Below are positions 35,346 through 43,816 of a stretch of 64,000 nt of DNA, one piece after another. Position 1 is the first letter of the stretch; each line of letters begins with the position of its first letter. The notes under the pieces were generated by a model. The model saw only the letters and a list, made by a program, of their open reading frames with translations, was not told the DNA's origin and ran no database searches. This DNA is from Lacipirellulaceae bacterium (GTDB lineage: Bacteria; Planctomycetota; Planctomycetia; Pirellulales; Lacipirellulaceae), in NCBI GenBank assembly GCA_040218535.1, contig JAVJRG010000005.1:496001-560000 (forward strand), written 5' to 3'. Made by a program: the position numbers and the translations under genes.

Positions 35346-35936
35346 CTACCTTTTCGAGACAGCTGGCGAATCCTTTAGGTACCAGCGCCACCGCTTTTCG
35401 ACGCCCTTGCTAATGCCGATTCGCGTCGTGTTCACGATGAGTGACGGATTGCTGCTCAATTGAACTTCTTGTCTCTTTAGTCTCTGTGCAACCCAAATGC
35501 CCGTTTGCTTGCCAAGTGGCGATTCGGTCATCTGGCGGTCGATTTCGAGTGCCTTGCACAGCTTCCCCGGTCCGGCGGCGATTCTTTCGATCTTTCCGCT
35601 GGACTGCTGAGCGTGCCAGGGCAGGGCAGTGTCGAATTCGACGGCGCGAATCAGCACGGCACTCAGTTCTCCATCGTCGCCGGTGACGATGTTGAAGCAG
35701 TGGTACATGCCGTAGATGAGGTAGACGTAGATGTACCCCGCCGGGCCGAACATTACCGCCGTGCGCTTCGTCTTGCGGCGATGTCCATGGGTGGCGGGGT
35801 CGCCGGCTTGGTAGGCTTCGGTCTCGACGATGGTTCCCTCGGTCTTCAGGCCGTTGATCTGGCGGATGAGGCGGCAACCGATGAGATCGCGAGCGACTTC
35901 AGGGGCGGGGCGGGCGAACCATTTGTGGGTGAGCAT
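35346..35936 (-). CDS. mpg: 3-methyladenine DNA glycosylase (AAG/MPG family)
   Basis: 196 residues, typical family length. It contains the family marks GTIVETEAYQAGDPATHG (with catalytic Glu of ETEAY), then AVMFGPAGYIYVYLIYGMYH and CFNIVTGDDGE, and AAGPGKLCKALEIDR. This monofunctional enzyme excises alkylated purines, hypoxanthine and etheno-adenine from DNA in base-excision repair. The start ATG 35936 opens MLTHKWFARPAPEVARDLIG. It stands alone between two repeat elements. Confidence 0.92.
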   Translation of the reverse strand: MLTHKWFARPAPEVARDLIGCRLIRQINGLKTEGTIVETEAYQAGDPATHGHRRKTKRTAVMFGPAGYIYVYLIYGMYHCFNIVTGDDGELSAVLIRAVEFDTALPWHAQQSSGKIERIAAGPGKLCKALEIDRQMTESPLGKQTGIWVAQRLKRQEVQLSSNPSLIVNTTRIGISKGVEKRWRWYLKDSPAVSKR

Positions 35937-35964
35937 GCTTCAGGAATTCCGAATCAATAAATTG

Positions 35965-36075
35965 TGTCATTCCGACGGGAGGCTAGCCGACCGAGGAATC
36001 CGGTTTGCACTCTTGATGACTCAACACTGCTACCAACCGGATTCCTCGGTGGCTGGAAGCTCGGTCAAAATGACA
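35965..36075. repeat. TGTCATTCCGAC inverted repeat
   Basis: Outer arms TGTCATTCCGAC / GTCAAAATGACA (approximate) and inner perfect arms ACCGAGGAATCCGGTT (35990-36005) and AACCGGATTCCTCGGT (36035-36050), loop about 29 bases. A shortened relative lies at 39413-39450. Confidence 0.7.
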
Positions 36076-36227
36076 CGCTGGTCAACGCTAGCAACTGCGA
36101 GGCTCCCTATTTTACCTCTCTGCACTTATCCGCAAGATCGAACGCACATCCTGCCGATCACGATTGATGAAGCGCTTTTCTGAAGCCATTTTCGAAGACT
36201 CTACTCTCATCTCGATCGTGTCGTCCC

Positions 36228-38156
36228 ATGCAACCTGCTCGTGAACAGGCTGGTCTGAATGTTATTGGAAAGCCGTCGGAGATTTCGGCGGCGCAGGTGC
36301 TAGCGGGTGAGGAGTCGCGGCATTGTCCCTACTGCTATGAGACGATTAGCGTTAACGCGAAGAAGTGCTGGCGTTGCCACGAGTACTTCGCGCCGCCGCG
36401 TGAGGATCTCGACGATCGGATGTTCCAGCTCGCCCGTCGCGAGGTGCTGCAAGACTGTCTGATCGATATCAAGAAGTGGATCACCCGGATCGGTATCGGC
36501 TCCGTTGCCGGACTGCTTTTGATTGGCACGCTCAGTCTCTTTCGCTTCCAAGACATGCTGGAAGATATGGTCGCCCGACGGGTGGAGGTGGTCAGCAGCC
36601 CGGTGCTCGTCGAAACGGTAGAGAAACTTGGCGAGACGGAGGATGTGCTGGATGACGTGCATGACAATATTCGGCTCGCCCAGCATCGCATTTCGCAGTT
36701 CGATCAAATGGACGATAAGCTTGTGCAAACGCATACGGCAATCGCCAAGATCGAAACCGCCAAGCAACGTTTGGAGAGCCGGGCTCAGCAGCTTGATTCG
36801 CAGTTCGAACAATTAGAATCGCGGGTGATCAGTGCGAAGCGAGAGCTGCGGGACGATCGTGATCGTAAACTCGAAGAGACGCTCGGCGAGTTCGCCAGCC
36901 AGGTGGTGACCTACGATAAGTTGCAAACGATGCTCACGGGTGCGAATGCTCCACAGAACCGTGAGCTTCTCACCGCACTAACGCCGATGCAGTTTCGGCG
37001 AATCAGCCTGATCAGCCCGTTCACCCTCTCGTCCGGGCATCCGACGGTGGTCTTTCTGCCTTCGGTGCGTTTGGAGTGGCACTTCGAGAATACCGAAGTC
37101 GGTGAAGTGCTGTATCGTGTCCACTACGACACGCGGCGGGACTTTAAGAGCAGCCACGTGGGAACCGGGACGACGCGGCTCACCAACTTCAGCTTGCCGC
37201 AGAGCTTTCCTCATGGACCGGTTTACTGGCGGGTTGAAGCGGTGGATGCTCAAGGCGTCGTGCAGGCCACCAGCGATATCGGCTATTTTGAGTATTACGC
37301 GAACAGCCTCGATCGGATTCGCAGCACGGGCGTGATTCGTATTGGCGTGGCGTGTGCTGCACAAAGTGAGTTCGCTTACTACGATGAGAACCAAGGCCAG
37401 CTCACGGGCTACGACATCGAGCTTTCACGCTGGCTGGCGGCTCGTCTGATGCCCACCATGCCTGAGGTGCGTCCGGTATTTATTGGCTACACTTGGAATC
37501 GTCTGCTGGAGACCGTCCATCGCAACGAGGTGGACTTCATCATCTCGACCATCACGATTACTCCGCAGCGTGAAGAAGAATACGGGCTGCGGTTCAGCAA
37601 GCCGTACTACTCGACTCGGCAGGCTTGCGTGGTCTGTGAGAAGGGAACGATTCACACCGCCACGGATTTACACAACCGCCGGATTGCCGTCCAAGCGGGG
37701 ACATCCAGCGAGCCGGTTGGTGAGGCGTTCACGGAATCGACCAACCTGATGCGGGTTCCCAGTACGGAAGTGGCGTTTGAGAAACTTATTAGCGGCCAAA
37801 TCGAGGCGGTGATCACCGACTACGACTTCGCCCAAAAAGAAGTCCGCCGCTTGAGCCGTCCGTGCAAGGTGATTCCGATTGCGTCGAGTGACTATCCGCA
37901 GGATTATCGCGGAATGCGTGTCGACCAATACGGCATTGCCGTGGCGAAGCCGGAGACGGATCTGCTAGAGCGAATCAACAACGCCCTCGACGCGGCGAAA
38001 CGGCAAAACGTACTGCAAACGCTCAAGAGCCGTTACGTGAACCGTGATATCAGCTCGTTCGTGTTGCAGCCGCTGCCGGTTGAGCCTGCAAACCCAGCGT
38101 CGGTTGCGACGCCGATGATGGGGAAGAAGTTGCCGATTAACGTTTTGCGGCGGTGA
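36228..38156 (+). CDS. Zinc ribbon - membrane helix - coiled coil - solute-binding (SBP_bac_3) fusion protein
   Basis: 642 residues. Residues 33-50 carry a zinc ribbon (HCPYCYETISVNAKKCWRCH; Cys33, 36, 47, 50). Then follow a polar helix, one transmembrane helix (about 88-105, GIGSVAGLLLIGTLSLF) and a coiled coil (about 120-240). A beta-sandwich-like stretch lies at about 270-355 (LEWHFENTEVGEVLYRVHYD, PVYWRVEAVDAQG). The C-terminus is a family-3 amino-acid-type solute-binding domain (about 365-605): IRIGVACAAQSEFAYYDENQ, GQLTGYDIELSRWL, NEVDFIISTITITPQREEEY. Its ligand box appears intact, but no ABC permease is adjacent. It is probably a membrane sensor with the zinc ribbon inside and the binding domain outside. 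No downstream kinase or cyclase domain is attached. Confidence 0.78.
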   Translation: MQPAREQAGLNVIGKPSEISAAQVLAGEESRHCPYCYETISVNAKKCWRCHEYFAPPREDLDDRMFQLARREVLQDCLIDIKKWITRIGIGSVAGLLLIGTLSLFRFQDMLEDMVARRVEVVSSPVLVETVEKLGETEDVLDDVHDNIRLAQHRISQFDQMDDKLVQTHTAIAKIETAKQRLESRAQQLDSQFEQLESRVISAKRELRDDRDRKLEETLGEFASQVVTYDKLQTMLTGANAPQNRELLTALTPMQFRRISLISPFTLSSGHPTVVFLPSVRLEWHFENTEVGEVLYRVHYDTRRDFKSSHVGTGTTRLTNFSLPQSFPHGPVYWRVEAVDAQGVVQATSDIGYFEYYANSLDRIRSTGVIRIGVACAAQSEFAYYDENQGQLTGYDIELSRWLAARLMPTMPEVRPVFIGYTWNRLLETVHRNEVDFIISTITITPQREEEYGLRFSKPYYSTRQACVVCEKGTIHTATDLHNRRIAVQAGTSSEPVGEAFTESTNLMRVPSTEVAFEKLISGQIEAVITDYDFAQKEVRRLSRPCKVIPIASSDYPQDYRGMRVDQYGIAVAKPETDLLERINNALDAAKRQNVLQTLKSRYVNRDISSFVLQPLPVEPANPASVATPMMGKKLPINVLRR

Positions 38157-38202
38157 TAGCTTTCTAGGTGATTCCCGGGTGAGGCCTAGCTCGCCGGCTA
38201 AT

Positions 38203-38234
38203 GACTGGCCACTGCCGACTGCCCCCTGCCCACT
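38203..38234. repeat. Single-arm copy of the GGCAGTG repeat
   Basis: The stretch GACTGGCCACTGCCGACTGC, continued by CCCCTGCCCACT, matches the complement of the heptamer repeat at 11554-11632, without an inverted partner here. Confidence 0.45.
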
Positions 38235-38235
38235 T

Positions 38236-39387
38236 TTAGGTTCGCCCAGCCAATACGCTACGCAGCTCGGACTCGAACGTTTTGCTCTCGTTCAGCACGG
38301 CTTGGAAGTCTTCTTTGCCGAGGGTGTAGAACGTCGTTTCTTCCAGTGCCCGTACGGTTGCGTTGCGGGGTTGCTCGGTGATGAGGGCGGCTTCGCCGAA
38401 GAATTGGCCTTGGCCTAGCTCGGCGACTTTTTGTTCTTTGCCCCCCTCTTCGACGATGACTTCTACGCTACCGGCACGGATGAGGTAGAACAGATCGCCC
38501 GTGTCGCCTTGCTGGATGACGGTGTCGCCGGGGAGCGATTGGAGGACCATCATCTTGTCGGCCATGTCGGTGAGCGTATTGGGCGTGAGCTCCGCAAACA
38601 GTGGGTACTGGCGGAGGAATTCGCAGATGACCGACGCTTCGACCACGGCAACGTCGCTCTTGATGTGGCCTTGGACCATGTTCACAATCCGGTCAGCGAC
38701 GTCGAGGATGCGGTTGTCGTGCGTCACCATAATGACGGTGGCGCCCTCTTCCTTGGCCATCTCTTGAAAGAGCGTGACGACTTCGCGGCCCGTTTTTTCA
38801 TCGAGGGCGGCGGTCGGTTCGTCTGCGAGGATGAGCTTCGGGCGGTGGACCAACCCACGGGCGATCGCCACGCGTTGTTTTTGACCTCCCGAGAGCGAGT
38901 TCGGCTTGTAGTGAATGCGGTGCCCAAGGTCGAGCCGCGTGAGCAGGTACTCGATCCGCTCCTTGGACTCTTTGCGCTTCATGCCTTGCAGTTCGCAGGC
39001 CATGTTCACGTTTTGGAAAGCGGTCAGGGATTCAAACAGGTTATGCGCTTGGAAAATGAAACCCATGTCATGACGGATACGGTTGATCTCGTCGCGGGAG
39101 GCACCGTTGAGCTCATTGCCAAGGACTTGCAGGCTGCCCTCACAAACGGTGCGCAGCGTGCCGATTAGCGTGAGGAGCGTCGTCTTCCCCGAACCCGAGG
39201 GGCCGGTCATGATGACGATTTCACCACGACGCACCTCCAGGTTGTTGTTAAAGAGCGCCTGCGTGCGCTGTTCGCCCTCGCCGAAGAAGTGATTCAGCCC
39301 GGCAACCTTGACGGTCTTTGGGAGCTGCGCTCCATCGGCAAACGCGCCGCTGGTGGCTGGCAAGGAAAGATTGGCGGTGGCAGTCAT
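38236..39387 (-). CDS. devA: DevA-type ABC transporter ATPase fused to a cyclic-nucleotide-binding domain
   Basis: 383 residues. Residues about 28-245 are a complete ABC ATPase of the MacB/LolD/DevA type: Walker A GPSGSGKTT (62-70), signature LSGGQ (165-169), Walker B LILADEP (185-191), H-loop in VTHDN. Residues about 255-375 form a cNMP-binding domain with the phosphate-binding cassette FGEAALITEQPRNATVRA (330-347), including the canonical Glu and Arg. The fusion suggests that export is gated by a cyclic nucleotide, which is inference. It is the last gene of the unit devB-devC-devC-devA; ABC-type DevA proteins normally lack this domain and are about 225-250 residues. Confidence 0.85.
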   Translation of the reverse strand: MTATANLSLPATSGAFADGAQLPKTVKVAGLNHFFGEGEQRTQALFNNNLEVRRGEIVIMTGPSGSGKTTLLTLIGTLRTVCEGSLQVLGNELNGASRDEINRIRHDMGFIFQAHNLFESLTAFQNVNMACELQGMKRKESKERIEYLLTRLDLGHRIHYKPNSLSGGQKQRVAIARGLVHRPKLILADEPTAALDEKTGREVVTLFQEMAKEEGATVIMVTHDNRILDVADRIVNMVQGHIKSDVAVVEASVICEFLRQYPLFAELTPNTLTDMADKMMVLQSLPGDTVIQQGDTGDLFYLIRAGSVEVIVEEGGKEQKVAELGQGQFFGEAALITEQPRNATVRALEETTFYTLGKEDFQAVLNESKTFESELRSVLAGRT

Positions 39388-39412
39388 GACTATCTTCTTC
39401 GGTTCACGGTTT

Positions 39413-39450
39413 TGTCATTTCTCGGTCGGCGGGGCTCGGTCGGAATGACA
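39413..39450. repeat. Short TGTCATT inverted repeat between devA and devC
   Basis: TGTCATTTCTCGGTCGG / CTCGGTCGGAATGACA, an imperfect inverted repeat of the type seen at 35965-36075, sitting in the 69-bp devC/devA gap. Confidence 0.5.
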
Positions 39451-39456
39451 TAGGCG

Positions 39457-40656
39457 TTAGAACAAACTCGCTGGATCGGCGGACAGTAATTTTCGCACCG
39501 CCAATAAACCTGAGGCGATGCACATCACGATGGTTAACGTCAGAACGAATAACGCTGAAGGCGTGGACATCATTAGTTGCAGGCCGGTGGCATTGGCCAA
39601 GTAGCGGTAGACGCCCCAACTGACGAGCATCCCCGGGATGAAGCCGACGATTGCCAAGAGCAACCCCTCGACGGCGATCATGCGGACGAAGTAGCTGTCC
39701 TTGTAGCCCATCGCCCGTAGGGTGGCGAACTCCGACATGTGGTCGGCAATGTCGGTGTAAATCACCTGGTAGCAAATCACGATTCCGACGATAAAGCCGA
39801 TGATCGTGCCGGCTCGGAAGATCAGGCCAATCGGCGTGCTGGCGTCCCAGAAGTTGCGCTCCTTGTCGCGGTATCCGTCGCGTGTGAGGACTAGCACGTC
39901 GTTGGGCAAAAGGCTTTCGATACGTGACCGGACGGTTTCGACATCGACGCCTTCTTCCACGTGAACAATGCCCAGGTCGACTACTTCTAACGGATCGCCA
40001 AATTGCTTGCGCTGGGGAAAGTATTTTGCAAAGTTCTTGGCGCTCATAACAAGGTTGCCGTCATGGGCGAAATCGGTCCCGAGTTCGAAGGACCCGGCCA
40101 GTTGCAAACGCTGGCCGGCAAGTTCGGTTGGCTGCTGGGAAAGCTCCGCGGGATCGTTGACCGGGAAGTCGAAATAAATCTCCTTGCTACGGACATCGAT
40201 CAGTGCCGTGTCGGGCAGCCGGAGCTTGGGTAGTTGCTGGCTTATTCCCTGAGCATTAAAGACATACGGTTGGTTTTCGAGATGAAAGCCGATCGAGCGA
40301 ATCGGATAGCCTTTCGACTTTTTGCCATCACCAAAGTTCTTTAACACCGAAAGGGTAAGTTCGGAGTAAACGGGATACGCCCCGGCCACGCCGTAGCAGG
40401 AGCTCGCCTGATTGATGCGTTCCTTGGGGAAACGCTTTTCCGCGGCGAGCGTATATTTCGCTTTGCTTACCAGGATGATATCGCCTTCGAGGTCGACGAT
40501 CAGCTTCACCTGGCTGGCGAACAGGGCTTTGCGAAACCCGACCTGCGTGAACATCAGCAGCACGGCAAACCCAATCCCGGCCAGCGCAACCGCCAACCGA
40601 CGCTTGTCATGCGTCAGGTTTTTCCAGGCGAGCGGTGTTTTGCGGAGGGTTGGCAT
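39457..40656 (-). CDS. devC: DevC/MacB-type ABC transporter permease, second copy
   Basis: 399 residues. A transmembrane segment lies near the N-terminus (RRLAVALAGIGFAVLLMFTQ). A large periplasmic domain follows (about 40-270). Three C-terminal helices are visible (IIGFIVGIVICYQVIYTDIA, AVEGLLLAIVGFIPGMLVSW, ALFVLTLTIVMCIASGLLAV). This is the FtsX/MacB-type permease topology of DevC. It starts 24 bp after the upstream permease stop, so it is co-transcribed. Two permeases for one ATPase suggest a heterodimer. MacB-type permeases work with a periplasmic adaptor and an outer-membrane channel, consistent with the devB gene upstream. Confidence 0.85.
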   Translation of the reverse strand: MPTLRKTPLAWKNLTHDKRRLAVALAGIGFAVLLMFTQVGFRKALFASQVKLIVDLEGDIILVSKAKYTLAAEKRFPKERINQASSCYGVAGAYPVYSELTLSVLKNFGDGKKSKGYPIRSIGFHLENQPYVFNAQGISQQLPKLRLPDTALIDVRSKEIYFDFPVNDPAELSQQPTELAGQRLQLAGSFELGTDFAHDGNLVMSAKNFAKYFPQRKQFGDPLEVVDLGIVHVEEGVDVETVRSRIESLLPNDVLVLTRDGYRDKERNFWDASTPIGLIFRAGTIIGFIVGIVICYQVIYTDIADHMSEFATLRAMGYKDSYFVRMIAVEGLLLAIVGFIPGMLVSWGVYRYLANATGLQLMMSTPSALFVLTLTIVMCIASGLLAVRKLLSADPASLF

Positions 40657-40679
40657 ACGAACAAGCGAATGGAGTGCGG

Positions 40680-41900
40680 TTAGAACAGATCAGCCGGGTC
40701 GGCTTGGAATAACTTTCTCAGTGCCGCCAGGCCTGAGACGACGCACATGACGACGGCCAAGCCGAGGACGATCGAGGCGATTCCAAGACTCATTGCCATC
40801 GGCATCCCGGAGTAGTAAGTCACCAGGTGGTAGAGTCCCCAGGAGATAAAGATCGAGGGGATGTAACCGATCAAGGCAAGTAGCACGGACTGATGGAGGA
40901 CGACCGAGGTGAGGTAGCCGTTGGTGTAGCCCATCGCCTTGAGCGTGGCGTACTCGCCCATCATGTTGGCGATATCGGTCGAGAGCACCTGATAGACGAT
41001 CGCCACACCGACAAATAACGCTACCCACACACCCAGCTTGAATATCTGCCCCAAGGGCATTTCTTCGACCCAGCGTTTCTCTTCGCGGAGCTTGACTTCG
41101 TCGCGGGTGAGGACCTCGACGTCGGCGGGGATCGCCGTCGGTGGGCCGTTTTCTTGGATCGGACCGAGTAGTTGTTGCAACTCCGCCTGTACGCTAGCTA
41201 GGTTAGCCCCTTCGGCGACGGACACGAGCCCGAAGTTGACTTGTTGCAGCGGTTGCCAGTAGCAGGCTTTGGCAAACCCATCGGGGTTAGTGATGCAAGC
41301 TCCGTTGGCGGCCAGGCCGGTGCCCAGCTCGAAGGTTTCAACGATCTTGAATCGTTCCTTGCCCAGGACCGTTTTCACGCCGATGTCTTGGGGGCCGAAT
41401 TGCACTCCGTCGCGGGGGCCAAAGTCGTCCTTGGTTTTGCGATCGATGAGCAGGAAGCGACTGTCGGTGAGCTGTCTGACTTTTTCTCGAATCTCCGCGG
41501 GCCTGAAGGCGGGGTTGGCCGGATCGGTGCCCATGCAGATGATGCCTCGCCATTCGCCTTTGTAGTCTTTCGGCTTGGTGTTCTCTGGCTGCGGAGCTTG
41601 CCATTCGGTCAGGCCGAGGTAGAACGCCTTCGCGTCCTCAACTTCAGGCAGCGAGGCGGCTTGGTAGATTCGTTCGCGGGGGAAAGTGCGCGGATCAGTC
41701 AGGTGAAAGTAGGTTGGTGAGCGGAGCATGAGATCGAACTCAAGCTCATCGTAGATCTGGGTGGCGGTTTTTCGGACTGCGCCCAAGAAGCCCAATTGCA
41801 TGAACATCAGAATGACGGCAAAGCCAACGCCTGCCAGCGCAACGGCAGTGCGGACTTTGTTGTGGACGAGGTTTTTCCAGGCCAGCGGAGTTTTCACCAT
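40680..41900 (-). CDS. devC: DevC/MacB-type ABC transporter permease, first copy
   Basis: 406 residues, 4-helix MacB/DevC topology: helix near residue 20 (VRTAVALAGVGFAVILMFMQ) and three near the C-terminus (VWVALFVGVAIVYQVLSTDI, VLLALIGYIPSIFISWGLYH, IVLGLAVVMCVVSGLAALRK). The periplasmic domain holds a long insertion with ECM-like Cys-free segments. It shares the N-terminal TPLAWKNL motif and the C-terminal KL.ADPA(D/S)LF end with its neighbour at 39457, showing a tandem duplication. It lies between devB (112 bp upstream) and the second permease. Confidence 0.85.
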   Translation of the reverse strand: MVKTPLAWKNLVHNKVRTAVALAGVGFAVILMFMQLGFLGAVRKTATQIYDELEFDLMLRSPTYFHLTDPRTFPRERIYQAASLPEVEDAKAFYLGLTEWQAPQPENTKPKDYKGEWRGIICMGTDPANPAFRPAEIREKVRQLTDSRFLLIDRKTKDDFGPRDGVQFGPQDIGVKTVLGKERFKIVETFELGTGLAANGACITNPDGFAKACYWQPLQQVNFGLVSVAEGANLASVQAELQQLLGPIQENGPPTAIPADVEVLTRDEVKLREEKRWVEEMPLGQIFKLGVWVALFVGVAIVYQVLSTDIANMMGEYATLKAMGYTNGYLTSVVLHQSVLLALIGYIPSIFISWGLYHLVTYYSGMPMAMSLGIASIVLGLAVVMCVVSGLAALRKLFQADPADLF

Positions 41901-42012
41901 GAGTTCATTCCTATGGTGCTGACTGGAAGCGACGCAGCATGAAGGCGAGTCTTTTGAGTTCCTGGGGGCGTGACTTTCGTGAGAAGACGCGAAGCGGGGA
42001 GGGCTTTGGTTG

Positions 42013-43320
42013 TCAGGAAACGGCAGTGTTTTTTGATTCGTCGCTTTTCGATTCTTCGCTTTCAGTTTCGTCCTTGGTTTCCGTCGAGGCAGTCTTTTCG
42101 TTTTGCTCTAGGGCTTGGAACTCGACGGTGACCTGCAAGCCGATACGGTCGGCAGCTTCGGCGGTCATGGCTTCCAGGAGTTGCTTCTTTTTCGCCTCGT
42201 CCTCGACCTTGGGATCTAGAACGATCCGGACATCGACAACCGATCGGTCGCTGGGGGCCAGCGGATTCCGGTTGGTGAGTTCCGGGTTGCCGATCATGGA
42301 ACTGATCAGATCAACTTTGCCTTCGAGTCCGTCCTTAAACTCTTTCCCAAACGAAGCGCTTCGGATCACCACGCGCTGACCTTCCTTGATCTGGGTGCGG
42401 TCGCCTTCGTAGACTTCGGCGATGCACACCATTTGGCTCAGGTCGGCGACTTGCAAGACAGGCAACTGCGTAATGAATTCGCCTTCGTCAACATGTTTTT
42501 TGAGAACTGTGAGCGGCGGGTCACCCGGATTGCCTGGGGCACGCAACTCAGACTTCCGCAACGTTTCCTCAGTGACCTCGATTTCGAGCTTTACCACATC
42601 AGCCGGATTCATTCCTGCGAGCTGCTCAATATTGCTTTCAGCGATCTTGAGACTTTCCTCTGCAGCTTTGATCGCAGCGTTAGCGGCTTTCTCGGCAGCG
42701 TTCAAACTGTAGGAAAGCGATAAGTACTCCGATTCAGCGCGGGCGACTTCATTTTCTTTTCGCTTGAGTTCGTGATCCGTGACGAGTTCAGGATCTTCCT
42801 GCTGCAAGTTACTGAGAAGCTGGACATCGAGCTTGGCGATCTCGACTGCTTTCTCTAATCCGCCGAGTTTGATCCGCTGTGCCGCTATCTCATCCAGCTT
42901 CGCCTCGGCCTCTGCTTTGCTCGCTTTTGCTTGCTGCACTTGAAGCATGGCAGCGGACTTGTCGTACTCATGTTTCTTGGAAGTTACCTCCTGCTTCTTG
43001 CGGAGGGCTTCAAGTTGTTTCTCACCTAGTGAATCGCTTGAGAGTGAGGCAAGGCGGCTACCGGGCTCAACCGTTTTGCCTTCCTGGACACCTTCGGCAT
43101 ATTCAATGACCTGTTCACCGGGGATTGCACTAATGGAGATGATTCCGCCCGCCGGTTGAAGTCTCCCGAGAGCGACGACTTCGCGTGGCCCGGGGGAGGT
43201 TGCCCCACTGGTCTTTGGGGGAGCCTTGGTTGTCTGATCGCAGCCTGTTCCTAAGAACAGGGCAAAAGATAGCACGCAGACGCAGGATCGCAGGCAGTAT
43301 GGAAAGCTAAGAGGCGTCAT
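42013..43320 (-). CDS. devB: DevB/HlyD-type periplasmic adaptor lipoprotein
   Basis: 435 residues from ATG 43320 (the frame opens at 43362). A signal peptide with lipobox LGTGC (MTPLSFPYCLRSCVCVLSFA then LFLGTGC) anchors it to the membrane. The body has the HlyD/MFP plan: a lipoyl-type half (REVVALGRLQPAGGIISISA), a long helical hairpin (about 100-265, very Lys/Glu/Ala-rich), the second lipoyl half (LRKSELRAPGNPGDPPLTVL) and a beta-barrel domain. The tail is Ser/Glu/Lys-rich and acidic. By family it bridges the DevCA pump and an outer-membrane channel such as TolC. The exported substrate is unknown; in cyanobacteria DevBCA exports glycolipids. Confidence 0.85.
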   Translation of the reverse strand: MTPLSFPYCLRSCVCVLSFALFLGTGCDQTTKAPPKTSGATSPGPREVVALGRLQPAGGIISISAIPGEQVIEYAEGVQEGKTVEPGSRLASLSSDSLGEKQLEALRKKQEVTSKKHEYDKSAAMLQVQQAKASKAEAEAKLDEIAAQRIKLGGLEKAVEIAKLDVQLLSNLQQEDPELVTDHELKRKENEVARAESEYLSLSYSLNAAEKAANAAIKAAEESLKIAESNIEQLAGMNPADVVKLEIEVTEETLRKSELRAPGNPGDPPLTVLKKHVDEGEFITQLPVLQVADLSQMVCIAEVYEGDRTQIKEGQRVVIRSASFGKEFKDGLEGKVDLISSMIGNPELTNRNPLAPSDRSVVDVRIVLDPKVEDEAKKKQLLEAMTAEAADRIGLQVTVEFQALEQNEKTASTETKDETESEESKSDESKNTAVS

Positions 43321-43816
43321 TCTTATTGCGATCGCTGAGATGATAATTGGCTGTGACGACAAACTTCCTAGCCGGTGCTGATTGATGATCGGCCTGCCTA
43401 CAAATGCTGCCGATCCACAAATTTAGGGTATGCGCAGGCCCACCGAAGGACTTTCCCACCCTAAATTAACTACTCCGTCTAGAATGAGCAGACCTAGCCG
43501 ACATGTCAAGCAAACGACCGTGACGCAAGTCTTAGGCGCATCGTCACTTAAACGCAGTTTCGGCTTGCTCAGCGAGATAGTTGCGAATATCTCAGTTGAG
43601 GCTTGTGCCTGCTATTTGCCGCAAAACTGGTACAGCCATTCGCAACCGTCAACTTCGTTATGAACGGTCGGCTCATTGGGAATCGCCGCTCTCACGCTGA
43701 TCGGGTTAAAGCGTCAGATGCGGAGCGGTCTCTAGTGTGGCTACGATCCGGTATTGGGTGTTCGCAACCGGTTATGTCCACCTGACTTCTGCACAATCAC
43801 TCTCAAGCAATTCAAG
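43321..43816. other. Intergenic region upstream of devB with an inverted repeat
   Basis: About 500 bp without a supported gene. An inverted repeat AATTTAGGGT (43420-43429) / ACCCTAAATT (43458-43467) with 28 bases between could be an operator or hairpin for the devB unit. No -10/-35 pair is convincing. Confidence 0.4.
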
